Positions 7,980 through 17,434 of a DNA stretch of 64,000 nucleotides are shown piece after piece. Under the pieces are notes generated by a model. It ran no database searches. It saw only the letters and a program-made list of their open reading frames with translations, and was not told the DNA's origin. Source of the DNA: Streptomyces sp. SN-593 (GTDB taxonomy: Bacteria; Actinomycetota; Actinomycetes; Streptomycetales; Streptomycetaceae); NCBI RefSeq assembly GCF_016756395.1, contig NZ_AP018365.1, positions 3,075,001-3,139,000 of the forward strand. Reading direction: 5' to 3'. Within the stretch, counting starts at the first letter, position 1; each line of letters opens with the position of its first letter. The translations under genes were made by a program, and so were the position numbers.

Positions 7980-9449
7980 CTACGGCTCCAGGACGCGCAG
8001 GTCGGCGCCGGCCAGCGGCACCTCGACCAGCCCCTGGTCGTCCGGCATCGGCTGGATGGTGAACATCGGCACCCCGTCGAGCGGCAGCGCGAGCATCCGT
8101 GACGCGTACAGCCGCCCGCCGGACAGCCGCTGCACCGTCACCGCGTAGGAGCCCTTGAGGCCGGACGGCTGCGGCGGCGCCATGGACACGGTCGTGCCCG
8201 CCTTGACGGTGACCGTCCTGCTGACCGCCGTGCCCCCGGTGGAGCCCGCGGACGAGGTGATCTTCACGCTGACGTCCTTGCCGGTGGCGGTCAGGCCGAG
8301 CGTGGAGCCCTTGGACCGGTTGTCGGCCACGGACGCCTCCCGGTCGATCGGGGCGGTCGCGGGCAGGAAGGCGATCTCCTGGTCGCTGCCCTTGCCCCGG
8401 GTGACGCGCAGCCCGGCGACCACCGGCACGGCGGCGTGCGCGCTGCTCGAACCGACGATCAGCGACCCGGCGTCGCCCCGGGTGACGTCACCGAGGTCGA
8501 CCGCCGCGGTCATACCGCTCTTGACGTGCAGCGTCTCGTGGTCGGCGGGGGTGATCGTGCCGCTGGAGGTGGCGAGCTTCAACGTCAGGTCGGCGTCGTC
8601 GGAGCCGGGCGCATAGGCGATCAGGCGCACGTCGGTGGCATCGGCGGGGATGCCCGGCATCACGAGGTCGCCGGACGGCTGGGCGGCCGCGGGCAGCCAG
8701 TCGGTGCCGGCCTTGGCGTCGGTGGACTGCACCGCCGCGCCGACCCGGCCGCTGCGCGCGACGACGTGCACGGTCAGGTCCTGCACCTTGTCGGCGATGA
8801 GGGTGGACAGCAGCACCGGCTTGGAACTGTCCCCGGGGACGGTGATGCCGTCGCCGGTGGAGCCCTTGAGCTGGCCGTCCTTGCCGTAGAGGTCGATGTC
8901 CACCACGGCGGGGGTGTCGTCGGGGTTGACCAGGTGCACGTAGTCCTGGCGGCCGTCCTGGGTGCTCGCCCCGGGGAACCAGAACTCGCTGTCCGGCACG
9001 ACGCACGAGGTGCCGAGCAGGCCGCGGCCGGGGCCGTCGCTCACCACGGTCGTCTGCCCCACGCTCCACCCGGGCGCGAGGGAGCCGTCCGCGGTGCCGA
9101 TCAGCGCGGGCGCGTCCGACGCGTCGGTGGTCGAGGTGACGGGCTTGCCCGTGGCGGTGAGCGGCTTGAGCGCCTTGGGCTTGGTGGTGGCCGGCACCAA
9201 GGTGGCCTGGCCGCCGGACGTGCCGCTGCCCGAGCCGCTTCCGGCCGGGGTGAAGGACGTGTACGTGGTGGCGGCGAACTCCGAGGTCGACGGCTCCGGG
9301 CAGAGCAGGGTGCTGCGCTGGACCGGCAGGCGCGACGACGACGCGGCCGGCGCGGCGGACGAGTCGTCGCCCCCGGCCATCGAGGCCGCGCCGGTCAGGA
9401 CGGCGAGCGCGACCACGGCACCGGCCAGGGACAGGGTGCTGCGGTTCAC
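7980..9449 (-). CDS. DUF5719 family secreted or membrane-anchored protein
   Basis: 489 residues. A hydrophobic N-terminal segment (about residues 6-25) looks like a signal peptide or anchor, followed by a Ser/Ala-rich linker. The rest is beta-rich with repeated VxVxxR/VTVKAGTTV patterns, two conserved Cys (LLCPEP, TSCVVPDSEFWFPG) and the HLVNPDDTPAVVDIDLYGKDG stretch that marks DUF5719. Function is unknown. GTG at 9449 overlaps the stop of the upstream giant glycosyltransferase (GTGA), so the two are translationally coupled, which suggests a joint role at the envelope. Confidence 0.85.
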   Translation of the reverse strand: MNRSTLSLAGAVVALAVLTGAASMAGGDDSSAAPAASSSRLPVQRSTLLCPEPSTSEFAATTYTSFTPAGSGSGSGTSGGQATLVPATTKPKALKPLTATGKPVTSTTDASDAPALIGTADGSLAPGWSVGQTTVVSDGPGRGLLGTSCVVPDSEFWFPGASTQDGRQDYVHLVNPDDTPAVVDIDLYGKDGQLKGSTGDGITVPGDSSKPVLLSTLIADKVQDLTVHVVARSGRVGAAVQSTDAKAGTDWLPAAAQPSGDLVMPGIPADATDVRLIAYAPGSDDADLTLKLATSSGTITPADHETLHVKSGMTAAVDLGDVTRGDAGSLIVGSSSAHAAVPVVAGLRVTRGKGSDQEIAFLPATAPIDREASVADNRSKGSTLGLTATGKDVSVKITSSAGSTGGTAVSRTVTVKAGTTVSMAPPQPSGLKGSYAVTVQRLSGGRLYASRMLALPLDGVPMFTIQPMPDDQGLVEVPLAGADLRVLEP

Positions 9450-12400
9450 TGGTACTCGCTCCCATCGCGGCGCTGGTCGCCGTCTGCGTGGTACGGCGCG
9501 GGGCCGGCGTAGCCGGTGGGGTCGGGATAGGTCCCGTCCCGGCCCTGCTCACCGTGCTCCTGCTGCTCGCCGTAGCCCTGGTCGTACGGCACCTGGCCGT
9601 CCGGCGCGGGCTGCGGGGGCGCGTACGGGTCGTAGCCGGGCTGCGCGGGGTAGCCGTAGGCGTCGCCGTACGCCTGCTGGTCGTACGTTCCGGGTTCGGC
9701 CGGGTAGGGCTGCGCGCCGTCCCAGCCGGGGGCGCCCTGGGCGTAGGACGGGTCCGGGTATCCGCCCTCCTGGTAGCCGCCCTCCTGGTACCCCGTGTCC
9801 TGGTAGGCGTACCCGCCGTCGGCGCCCTCAGCGGCCGCGTACGGGTCGTAGCCGGCGCCGGGGGCGGGGTAGGCCGGAGCCTGGTCGTAGTCCGCCTCCT
9901 GGGCCGCCTGGGCTTCCTCCGGGGCCGGCGGCACCCGGACCGGCAGTGGCTCGGCGGCGGGGTCCTGCGACGGCTCGGGGTCGGCGGCGGTGCCCGCGGT
10001 ACCCGCGGCGGCCGCCGCTTCGGCCGCCTCCGCCTCCGCGGCGGCCTGCAGGCGGCGGGCACGGCGGCCCTCGCCGAGGGCCTGGCCGGGGATGTCGGCG
10101 GTGGCGGCGCCCTCCGCCTCCGGCAGGTCGTCGTCGATCTCCTGGCGGCGGCCCGGCAGCGCGAGCACGATCACGACGAGCAGCAGCAGCGCCTGGACGC
10201 CGATCCAGGCGATGTGGGTGATCGGCTCCTTGTAGCTGACGTCCAGCCGCCCGCCGGTGGCCGGCAGGTCGAAGCCCTGCGCCCAGCCGTCCACGGTGAC
10301 CGGGGTGAGCGCGGTGCCGTCGAGCGTGGCGTGCCAGTTGGAGTTCGCGGTGTCCGCGATCCGCAGCACGCGGCCGGACGGGCCGGCGGGCACCTTGGTG
10401 TGCGCCTCGATCCGGCCGGCCGGGACGCCGACGGGCTGGGCGCCCTTGCTGGTGATGGTGATGCGGAAGACGTTCTGGTTGACCTGCCACAGCTCGGTGC
10501 CGTCGGACTGGCTGAGCCGGGACAGGCCGGGGGTGCTGTCGAGCACGCGGCCGAAGGACTGCGGCGCGCCCTTGGCCGCCAGGACGTAGCGGACCGCGTA
10601 TCCGGCGAGCCTGCTGCCCTGGTCGGCACCCGAACCCGCGACGAGGTTGGCCACCACGGTGTCCAGGGCGTGGTCGCGGGGCGCCTCTGCGGCGAGTTCG
10701 GCGTCGCCGATCCGGGCGCCGGAGCCGCGCACGATCGCGTAGTCCACGTGGCCTTCGCTGCCGCTGATCACCAGGGTGCGGGGCTGGTCGGAGGTGGTGG
10801 CCTCCTCGGCGACGAAGGCGGGGACCTGCTGCGGGTCGGTGCGCTTGAGCGGGCCGTCCGCGCCGTCGATGACCCAGGTGAAGGCGGCGAGCAGCGGGGC
10901 GGCGACCGCGGCGAAGGCGACCAGGGCGGCGACCGGCTGGCGCCAGCCGAAGCCGCTGGCGGCGATCCGCTCGTTGGCACCCTCGGCGCCGATCGCGGCG
11001 GCGGCGAGCAGCGCGATGCCGTAGACCAGGGTGGCGGGGCCGGCCCAGTCCTTGCCGTTCTCGACGACCGCGAAGAGCAGGCCGGTCAGGGCGGCGGCCC
11101 ACGCGGTGGCGATGGCGGTGCGGCGGGTGCCGCGCATCAGCGCAGCGAGGGCGGCGAGCACGACGCCGACCAGCAGGAACCCGCCGGACGCCTTGGGTCC
11201 GCCGGGGCTGAGCAGGAGCAGGTCCACGCCGGAGGCGGTCTTGGTCGAGTACGACAGGCCGGCCTCGTCGAGCATCCGCCCCGGGTGCCCGAGGAGGGTC
11301 AGCGACCAGGGGGCGAGCAGCACCATCGGGGTGACGACCAGCGCGGCCGCGCGCAGGAGCTGCGGCACCAGGAGCTGCCGCTGGCGGCGCACCAGGCGCC
11401 AGGCGATCGCGCCGGCGGCGAGCACCAGGGCGATCGGCCAGGTGACCGGCGTGAACGCGGTGGTGAAGGTGAGCATCAGGGCGAGCGCCCAGGTGGCGCG
11501 CCACCCGGGGCGGGCGCCGCGCTCGACGGCGGAGTCGCTCAGAGTCAGACCCGCGGAGGAGATCGCCGCGCGTGCCATGAGGGGCAGCAGGATCGCCAGG
11601 ACCGCGGTGCCCAGGCGGCCGCCCGCGAGGGCGCCGGTGGCGGCGGGCAGGAAGGCGTAGGCGACCGACGCCCAGGCGCGCAGCAGGCGGGACTCGACCA
11701 GCGGCCGGGACGCGAAGTAGGCGGCGACGCCGGCCAGCGGTACGGAGGCGACCAGGAACAGCGTCAGGGTCAGGCCGGTGGAGCCGAACAGCACGGTGGC
11801 GAAGAGCGCCAGGACCGCGATGTAGGGGGGTGCGGCCTGGGTGCCGCCGGTGCCGAGCGCGTGCCAGGAGCCGGCGTAGGTGTCCCACAGGTCCGAGGCG
11901 CCGGGGTCGGCCGGCAGGAGGGCGCCGCCGGCCAGTGCACCGCCGCCGAGCAGGTTGCGGCAGGCGGCCAGGGAGACGACGAGCAGGACGGCGAAGAGCA
12001 CGGGCCCGGGTTTGCGGGCGATCCGCTTCAGCCGGGCGAACTGCTCGATCTCCAGGAACTCCCCGTCGTCGTCGCCGGGTCCGGACTCCACCGCGCCGCC
12101 GTGGCGGCCGGCCGCGGCGGTGGCGGCGTCGGCACGGCCGGAGAAGTTGCTGACGACCTGGTCGACGGTCGCGCGCACGGTCGCGCCGGGCGGCGGGAAC
12201 AGCGGCCGCAGTTCGGACGGCGGTACGGCGCCGCCGCCGCGCCGGCGGCGGGCGGCGAGCACGCGGCCCGGGCGCAGCAGGACGCCGAGCAGGCCGACGA
12301 TCTCGTCGACGGCCTGGCCGGGCACCTTGCCGACGAGGTAGGCGAGGGTGCGCAGCAGGGTGCCGACGACTATGCGCACCATGACGTACGGGAGCAGCGG

Positions 12401-13333
12401 GCCGCGGGTGTTGGCCAGGAGGGTGTAGACGGCGCCGGACTTGTCGACGCGGTGCGGGTTGACCGCGGAGCGGCCGGCGCAGTCGACGGGCCGCCGTTCG
12501 CGGGAGGCCGCCTCGGCGTGCCGCATGATCGCGTCGGGGGCGATCAGGACGGTGTGGCCGGCGGCGTTGGCGCGCCAGCAGAAGTCGACGTCGTCGCGCA
12601 TGAGGGGCAGGCGCCGGTCGAAGCCGCCGAGTTCCTCCCACACGTCGCGGCGCACGAGCATGCCGGCGGAGGAGACGGCGAGCACCGGGCGGACCTGGTC
12701 GTGCTGGCCCTGGTCCTGTTCGCGGCGCTCCAGCCCGGTCCAGCGGCGTCCGCTGCGGGCGATGGAGACGCCGGTCTCCAGGAGCTGGCGGCGGTCGTAC
12801 CAGCTACGCAGCTTGGGGCCGACGATCACGGTGGACGGCGAGGTCTCGGCGGTGCGCAGGAGGGCGGCCAGCGCCCCGGGGTCGGGCTCGCAGTCGTCGT
12901 GCAGCAGCCACAGCCACTGGACCGGTTCGGCCTGCGGCTCGGTTCCCTGGTCGTACGCGTCGTCGTTCCAGGTCCGGCTGACGGGGTCCCAGCCGCTGCT
13001 GCGCGGGCGCAGGTAGGGCAGGTCGTCCGCGGTCAGGGGCGTGGTGGAGCGGACGGCCTCGTCGACGGCGGCGCCGAAACCGGTGCGGCGGGCGAGGTGC
13101 AGCACCCGCTGGTCGCCGAGGGCCTCGGCGAGCAGCCGGGCGGAGTCGTCGGCGCTGCCGGTGTCGGCGGCGACGACGTCCTGGACCGGGCGGTCCTGGG
13201 CGAGCAGGCCCTGGAGGGCTTTGGGCAGCCAGCGCGCGCCGTCGTGCGCGACCAGTACTGCGGTGACGACGTGGCGCGGGAACTCAGGGGTGCCGGGCTG
13301 TTGGACGGCCGGTGCTGGGCTGTTCACGGACAT
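9446..13333 (-). CDS. Large GT2 glycosyltransferase with polytopic membrane domain and Tyr-rich tail
   Basis: 1295 residues in three parts. (i) About 1-330: a GT2 domain with VVTAVLVAHDGARWLPKAL, nucleotide-sugar acidic motif LLHDDCEPDPGAL and DDVDFCWRANAAGH. (ii) About 330-1060: many hydrophobic helices with long extracytoplasmic loops, in the manner of lipid-linked-sugar enzymes. (iii) About 1060-1295: an Ala/Glu then Gly/Pro/Gln/Tyr-rich low-complexity tail with 23 tyrosines in its last 150 residues. The likely role is building or exporting an envelope glycopolymer; the substrate is unknown. ATG at 13333 immediately precedes the conserved GT region, but it lacks a good ribosome site, so the start is uncertain. 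It is coupled to DUF5719. Confidence 0.85.
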   Translation of the reverse strand: MSVNSPAPAVQQPGTPEFPRHVVTAVLVAHDGARWLPKALQGLLAQDRPVQDVVAADTGSADDSARLLAEALGDQRVLHLARRTGFGAAVDEAVRSTTPLTADDLPYLRPRSSGWDPVSRTWNDDAYDQGTEPQAEPVQWLWLLHDDCEPDPGALAALLRTAETSPSTVIVGPKLRSWYDRRQLLETGVSIARSGRRWTGLERREQDQGQHDQVRPVLAVSSAGMLVRRDVWEELGGFDRRLPLMRDDVDFCWRANAAGHTVLIAPDAIMRHAEAASRERRPVDCAGRSAVNPHRVDKSGAVYTLLANTRGPLLPYVMVRIVVGTLLRTLAYLVGKVPGQAVDEIVGLLGVLLRPGRVLAARRRRGGGAVPPSELRPLFPPPGATVRATVDQVVSNFSGRADAATAAAGRHGGAVESGPGDDDGEFLEIEQFARLKRIARKPGPVLFAVLLVVSLAACRNLLGGGALAGGALLPADPGASDLWDTYAGSWHALGTGGTQAAPPYIAVLALFATVLFGSTGLTLTLFLVASVPLAGVAAYFASRPLVESRLLRAWASVAYAFLPAATGALAGGRLGTAVLAILLPLMARAAISSAGLTLSDSAVERGARPGWRATWALALMLTFTTAFTPVTWPIALVLAAGAIAWRLVRRQRQLLVPQLLRAAALVVTPMVLLAPWSLTLLGHPGRMLDEAGLSYSTKTASGVDLLLLSPGGPKASGGFLLVGVVLAALAALMRGTRRTAIATAWAAALTGLLFAVVENGKDWAGPATLVYGIALLAAAAIGAEGANERIAASGFGWRQPVAALVAFAAVAAPLLAAFTWVIDGADGPLKRTDPQQVPAFVAEEATTSDQPRTLVISGSEGHVDYAIVRGSGARIGDAELAAEAPRDHALDTVVANLVAGSGADQGSRLAGYAVRYVLAAKGAPQSFGRVLDSTPGLSRLSQSDGTELWQVNQNVFRITITSKGAQPVGVPAGRIEAHTKVPAGPSGRVLRIADTANSNWHATLDGTALTPVTVDGWAQGFDLPATGGRLDVSYKEPITHIAWIGVQALLLLVVIVLALPGRRQEIDDDLPEAEGAATADIPGQALGEGRRARRLQAAAEAEAAEAAAAAGTAGTAADPEPSQDPAAEPLPVRVPPAPEEAQAAQEADYDQAPAYPAPGAGYDPYAAAEGADGGYAYQDTGYQEGGYQEGGYPDPSYAQGAPGWDGAQPYPAEPGTYDQQAYGDAYGYPAQPGYDPYAPPQPAPDGQVPYDQGYGEQQEHGEQGRDGTYPDPTGYAGPAPYHADGDQRRDGSEYQ

Positions 13334-13566
13334 CGAGGTTCGGGCCCCGGTTCGCTGGACTGCGGTGGACGCATCAACCCGCCGACGGCGGGGCATGCAT
13401 CTCGGACGGCCCCCCACACTAACGGCTCGCAACGGCGCGGCCGTCCGGGTGTACGCACAACAGCGGCCCGCCTGCCGTGCCGGAGGGCGCGGAAGACGGG
13501 CCGGAGACGAGGTCACCGGGGAGCGGGGACCAGGTGGCGGAGAAGTGCCGAACGGTTGCCGCGGGG

Positions 13567-13830
13567 TCAGACGACGCCCTTCTTCAGCCGGCGGCGCTCA
13601 CGCTCGGACAGGCCGCCCCAGATGCCGAACCGCTCGTCGTTGGCGAGGGCGTACTCCAGGCAGTCGGAGCGGACTTCGCAGGCAAGGCAGACCTTCTTCG
13701 CCTCGCGGGTGGAACCGCCCTTTTCGGGGAAGAAGGATTCGGGGTCGGTCTGCGCACACAGCGCGCGCTCCTGCCAGCCGAGTTCCTCGTCGGCCTCCTC
13801 GGCCAGCAGCAACTGGAACTGCTCGGTCAT
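13567..13830 (-). CDS. whiB: WhiB sporulation regulator (WhiB2-type iron-sulfur protein)
   Basis: 87-residue Wbl protein. Four Cys ligands for a [4Fe-4S] cluster are in place: ALCAQTDP, then CLACEVRSDC. The G(I/V)WGG turn reads FGIWGGLSERERRRLKK and the basic tail follows. The FFPEKGGSTREAKKVC stretch matches the WhiB/WhiB2 branch closely. In Streptomyces WhiB acts with WhiA to start sporulation septation (established knowledge). The position between the giant glycosyltransferase and fbiA also fits. ATG at 13830 has an AGGGG site upstream. A strong promoter candidate lies at 13910-13939. Confidence 0.95.
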   Translation of the reverse strand: MTEQFQLLLAEEADEELGWQERALCAQTDPESFFPEKGGSTREAKKVCLACEVRSDCLEYALANDERFGIWGGLSERERRRLKKGVV

Positions 13831-14506
13831 GCGCGCCCCTGTCTGTCGTGCTTCCCCGTGATGGTGCCTGCCGTCGTGTCCGGCGGTCCGGCTGAACGAC
13901 ACGAGTGAAATTACAAGTGTGCCGATCCGAGCCAGTCAAGCCGAGATCTGCTATTGGGCCCGTTATTCACTCCGCTGAACCAAGGAGTCACAGATAGTGT
14001 TGAAATCAGCCTGAATGACCGCATCCGTCAACCGCGGCCCTACCGGCCAAACGCTCACGCTCCGTCAGACGCTGCGGCGACGGGCGACGTTCCACCCGTT
14101 CGAGTGAAACGCTGCGGATCACATTTCGATCACAGAAGCACAAGGTCATACCGGGTCGCGCGTTTTCCCAGATCCGCGAGGCAATCCCCATCGGATCTGC
14201 ACGGATGCGCCACCTCCTATCCGCACCTCCCCCGACACAAACCTTTCACCTTCCGGGCCCGCCGGATCGGATGAAAGTAATCGGTCATTTCGGACATTCA
14301 GTTGACAGGCGGCCGCCCCGAACGATTTCCTGGTTCCCATGCACGCCGAGCACAACGCGCCCTTCCGGACTCGCCGCCCCGAGTCCTGCTGCGTCGCGCT
14401 CGCGCAGAGCTGTTGTTGTTCCTCCCGCTGCCGCTGATCCCCTGACCGGCCGCCCCGGCCGCCGGCACCCTCCGCATCATGCGCACCCCGAGGAACACAC
14501 ACCTTC
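13831..14506. other. 676-bp divergent regulatory region, whiB to cysteine dioxygenase
   Basis: No convincing gene; the short reading frames lack GC-biased third positions. It is noticeably more AT-rich than its surroundings (13900-14310), as expected of a large developmental promoter region. It holds the whiB promoter candidate and, on the plus strand at 14302-14307, a perfect TTGACA whose -10 partner is weak (near 14325). Confidence 0.6.
13910..13939 (-). promoter_or_regulatory. whiB promoter candidate TTGACT-18-TGTAAT
   Basis: On the minus strand, TTGACT (13939-13934) is separated by 18 bp from TGTAAT (13915-13910), close to the vegetative consensus and rare in this GC-rich window. The start site would fall near 13903, giving a leader of about 70 nt. 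GACAC (13898-13902) and GTGTC (13876-13880), both matching the core of the WhiA-binding motif, lie inside that leader. Confidence 0.6.
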
Positions 14507-15007
14507 ATGTACTCCGACGTCTCGATCGCCGGTGACCCGCTGGAGCTGCCCCACCTGCTCCCGCCGGCGCCCCAGCACCCCAGCTCCGTCGCGGAGTTCG
14601 CCGGACTGGCCCGCTCCATCGCCGCCGACCGCACGCAGTGGGCTCCCCAGGTGCGCTACGACACCGCCACCCGCTGGTACGCCCGCCTGCGCACCGGGCC
14701 CGGCTACGAGGTGTGGCTGCTGAGCTGGCTGCCCGGGCAGGGCAGCGGACTTCACGACCACGGCCGCTCCAGCGGCGTGCTGACCGTCCTGGACGGCACC
14801 CTGCACGAGCGCGCGCTGACCGCCCGCGGCGAGACCCGGCGCACCCTGACACCCGGTCAGCAGCGCGTGTTCGCCCCCGGGTACGTCCACCACGTCGTCA
14901 ACGAGTCGTTGGAGGGCGCCGTCAGCCTGCACGTGTACTTCCCCGGGCTGACCGAGATGACCCCGTACGCCTGCACCCCCGGCGCCCGCACACCCGCGCA
15001 GGCGTAG
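14507..15007 (+). CDS. Cysteine dioxygenase family protein
   Basis: 166-residue cupin of the type I cysteine dioxygenase family, which oxidises cysteine to cysteine sulfinate with non-heme iron. Motifs: TRWYARLRTGPGYEVWLLSW, the metal motif GLHDHGRSSGVLTVLDG (two His), and the third His in the APGYVHHVVN stretch. The opening SDVSIAGDPLELPHLL is typical of actinobacterial members. ATG at 14507 follows an AGGA stretch by about 12 nt. Its place between whiB and fbiA is not metabolically explained. Thiol dioxygenases of other substrates are the main alternative. Confidence 0.85.
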   Translation: MYSDVSIAGDPLELPHLLPPAPQHPSSVAEFAGLARSIAADRTQWAPQVRYDTATRWYARLRTGPGYEVWLLSWLPGQGSGLHDHGRSSGVLTVLDGTLHERALTARGETRRTLTPGQQRVFAPGYVHHVVNESLEGAVSLHVYFPGLTEMTPYACTPGARTPAQA

Positions 15008-15056
15008 CGGCCGGAGGGGCGGACGTCCCACGTCACGGGGCTGACAGACTGGGACC

Positions 15057-16013
15057 ATGCGAATCGTGGTTCTGGCCGGAGGTATCGGAGGAGCGCGCTT
15101 CCTGCGCGGCCTCAAGGCAGCGGCGCCGGAGGCGGAGATCACCGTCATCGGCAACACCGGAGACGACATCCACCTGTTCGGGCTGAAGGTCTGTCCCGAC
15201 CTGGACACCGTCATGTACACCCTGGGCGGCGGCATCCACGAGGAGCAGGGGTGGGGGCGGGCCGACGAGACCTTCGCGGTCAAGGAGGAGCTGGCGGCCT
15301 ACGGCGTCGGGCCGGAGTGGTTCGGCCTCGGCGACCGGGACTTCGCCACGCACATCGTCCGCAGCCAGATGATCGCCGCGGGCTACCCGCTCAGCGCGGT
15401 CACCGAGGCGCTGTGCGCCCGCTGGAAGCCCGGGGTACGCCTCATCCCGATGTCCGACGACCGGGTCGAGACCCATGTGCTGGTCGAGGTCGACGGGGAG
15501 CGCAAGGCGATCCACTTCCAGGAGTACTGGGTGCGGCTGCGGGCCTCGGTGCCCGCGCACGCGGTGGTGCCGGTGGGCGCGGAAGGAGCGAAGCCGGCGC
15601 CCGGCGTGCTGGAGGCGATCGGCGACGCGGACGTGGTGGTCTTCCCGCCGTCCAACCCGGTGGTGAGCGTCGGCACCATCCTGGCGGTGCCGGGCGTGCG
15701 CGAGGCCATCGCGGACGCCGGCGTCCCGGTGGTGGGCCTGTCCCCCATCGTCGGCGACGCGCCGGTGCGGGGGATGGCCGACAAGGTGCTGGCGGCGGTG
15801 GGCGTCGAGTCCACGGCCGCGGCGGTGGCGGCGCACTACGGCAGCGGGCTGCTGGACGGGTGGCTCGTCGACACCGTGGACGCGGGCGTCGTCGAACAGG
15901 TCGAGGCGGCCGGCATCCGCTGCCGTGCGGTGCCGCTGCTCATGACGGACCTGGCCGCGACCACGCAGATGGCGCGCGAGGCCCTGGCGCTGGCCGAGGA
16001 GGTGCGGGCATGA
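15057..16013 (+). CDS. fbiA: 2-phospho-L-lactate transferase (coenzyme F420 biosynthesis)
   Basis: 318-residue CofD/FbiA enzyme that joins the phospho-lactyl (or phosphoenolpyruvyl) moiety to Fo to form F420-0 or its dehydro form. Signature motifs: [17 protein letters not shown] at the N-terminus, [33 protein letters not shown], and [14 protein letters not shown]. The ATG at 15057 comes 6 nt after a -10-like CAGACT, so the message may be leaderless. Its stop overlaps the fbiB start (ATGA), so the two form an operon. FbiC and FbiD are not in the window. Confidence 0.96.
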   Translation: MRIVVLAGGIGGARFLRGLKAAAPEAEITVIGNTGDDIHLFGLKVCPDLDTVMYTLGGGIHEEQGWGRADETFAVKEELAAYGVGPEWFGLGDRDFATHIVRSQMIAAGYPLSAVTEALCARWKPGVRLIPMSDDRVETHVLVEVDGERKAIHFQEYWVRLRASVPAHAVVPVGAEGAKPAPGVLEAIGDADVVVFPPSNPVVSVGTILAVPGVREAIADAGVPVVGLSPIVGDAPVRGMADKVLAAVGVESTAAAVAAHYGSGLLDGWLVDTVDAGVVEQVEAAGIRCRAVPLLMTDLAATTQMAREALALAEEVRA

Positions 16014-17374
16014 CCACGGCAGCGCCCCGCTACGAGGTGTTCGGGATTCCGGGGATCGGCGAGGTGCAGCCGGGCGCGGACATCGCCAAGCTGATCGTGG
16101 CCACCGGCGCCGCCCTGGCCGACGGCGACGTGCTGCTGGTCACGTCCAAGATCGTCAGCAAGGCCGAGGGGCGGCTGGTGCTGGCCGACGACCGGGAGGC
16201 CGCGATCGACGCGGAGGCGGTGCGGCTGGTGGCGCGGCGCGGGCCGACCCGGATCGTGGAGACACGGCACGGATTCGTGATGGCCGCGGCCGGGGTCGAC
16301 GCGTCCAACACCCCCGCGGGCACCGTGCTGCTGCTGCCCGAGGACCCCGACGCCTCCGCCCGCCGTATCCGGGCAGGGGTGCGGGAGGCGCTGGGCGTGC
16401 GGGTCGGCGTCATCGTCACCGACACCTTCGGGCGGCCCTGGCGCGAGGGGCTCACCGACGTGGCCATCGGCGCGGCCGGGGTGCGGGTGCTGGACGACCT
16501 GCGCGGCGGCGAGGACTCCCACGGCAACCCGCTGAGCGTCACGGTCACCGCGACCGCGGACGAACTCGCGGCGGCCGGCGACCTCGTCAAGGGCAAGGCG
16601 ACGGGGCTGCCGGTCGCGGTGGTGCGCGGCCTGTCCGGCGTGCTGCTGGACGCGCCCGGTACGGCGGACGGAGGCGGCCCGGACGGCGACGGCGGCGGCC
16701 CGGACGACGGCGACCTCGGAGCGCGGGCGCTGGTGCGGGTGGCGGCCAACGACATGTTCCGGCTCGGCACCTCGGAGGCGGTACGGGAGGCGGTGTCCCT
16801 GCGGCGCACCGTGCGCGAGTTCACCGACGCCCCGGTGGACCCCGCGGCCGTACGGCGCGCGGTCGCCCTCGCGGTGACCGCGCCCGCCCCGCACCACACC
16901 ACGCCCTGGCGGTTCGTCCTGCTGGAGACGCCGGAGGTGAGGGTGCGGCTGCTCGACGCGATGCGGGAGGCGTGGGCCGCGGACCTGCGCGGTGACGGCT
17001 TCTCGGAGGAGAGCGTCGCCAAGCGGCTGCGGCGCGGGGACGTGCTGCGCGAGGCGCCGTACCTCGTGGTGCCGTGCCTGGTCACCGAGGGCGGGGCGCA
17101 CGCGTACCCGGACGCGCGGCGGGCGACGGCCGAGCGGGAGATGTTCCTGGTCTCCGGCGGCGCCGGGGTGCAGAACTTCCTGGTCGCGCTGGCCGGGGAG
17201 CAGTTGGGGTCGGCGTGGGTGTCCTCGGCGCTGTTCTGCCGTGACGTGGTGCGGGAGGTGCTCGACCTGCCGGCGTCCTGGGACCCGCTCGGCACCATCG
17301 CGGTCGGCCGGCCCGCGGCGGCGCCCGCGCCCAGGGCCGAGCGCGCGGCCGAGCCGTTCCTCGCGGTGCGCTGA
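16010..17374 (+). CDS. fbiB: Bifunctional F420:gamma-glutamyl ligase / dehydro-F420-0 reductase
   Basis: 454-residue two-domain protein. Residues 1 to about 225 are the CofE-type ligase ([49 protein letters not shown]), which adds glutamates to F420-0. After a Gly/Asp-rich linker (about residues 222-240) comes a nitroreductase-fold FMN domain ([48 protein letters not shown]). The fusion is standard for actinobacterial FbiB; the linker looks longer than I would expect. The ATG at 16010 overlaps the stop of fbiA. Confidence 0.96.
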   Translation: MTTAAPRYEVFGIPGIGEVQPGADIAKLIVATGAALADGDVLLVTSKIVSKAEGRLVLADDREAAIDAEAVRLVARRGPTRIVETRHGFVMAAAGVDASNTPAGTVLLLPEDPDASARRIRAGVREALGVRVGVIVTDTFGRPWREGLTDVAIGAAGVRVLDDLRGGEDSHGNPLSVTVTATADELAAAGDLVKGKATGLPVAVVRGLSGVLLDAPGTADGGGPDGDGGGPDDGDLGARALVRVAANDMFRLGTSEAVREAVSLRRTVREFTDAPVDPAAVRRAVALAVTAPAPHHTTPWRFVLLETPEVRVRLLDAMREAWAADLRGDGFSEESVAKRLRRGDVLREAPYLVVPCLVTEGGAHAYPDARRATAEREMFLVSGGAGVQNFLVALAGEQLGSAWVSSALFCRDVVREVLDLPASWDPLGTIAVGRPAAAPAPRAERAAEPFLAVR

Positions 17375-17434
17375 GCACACAGCGCCGCGCCTGGTCCGGG
17401 CGGGCCGCCGCCGGATTCCGCTTCGGCTTCCGCT

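Noticed and set aside
13334..13516. 61-residue extension of the large glycosyltransferase
   Set aside because: Arg/Pro-rich sequence without conservation features. The ATG at 13333 is nearer the GT2 domain, though its ribosome site is weak.
9488..13861. A 1457-codon open frame on the plus strand
   Set aside because: It is the antisense shadow of the large glycosyltransferase; it is Gly/Arg/Ala-rich with no domains, as high GC gives long open frames on the opposite strand.
14146..14634. Small open frame opposite the start of the cysteine dioxygenase gene
   Set aside because: Poor codon structure, overlaps a recognised gene and a promoter region.
15251..16009. Long in-frame upstream extension of fbiB
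   Set aside because: It overlaps fbiA in another frame and is low-complexity; the ATG at 16010 with ATGA overlap begins the CofE domain.
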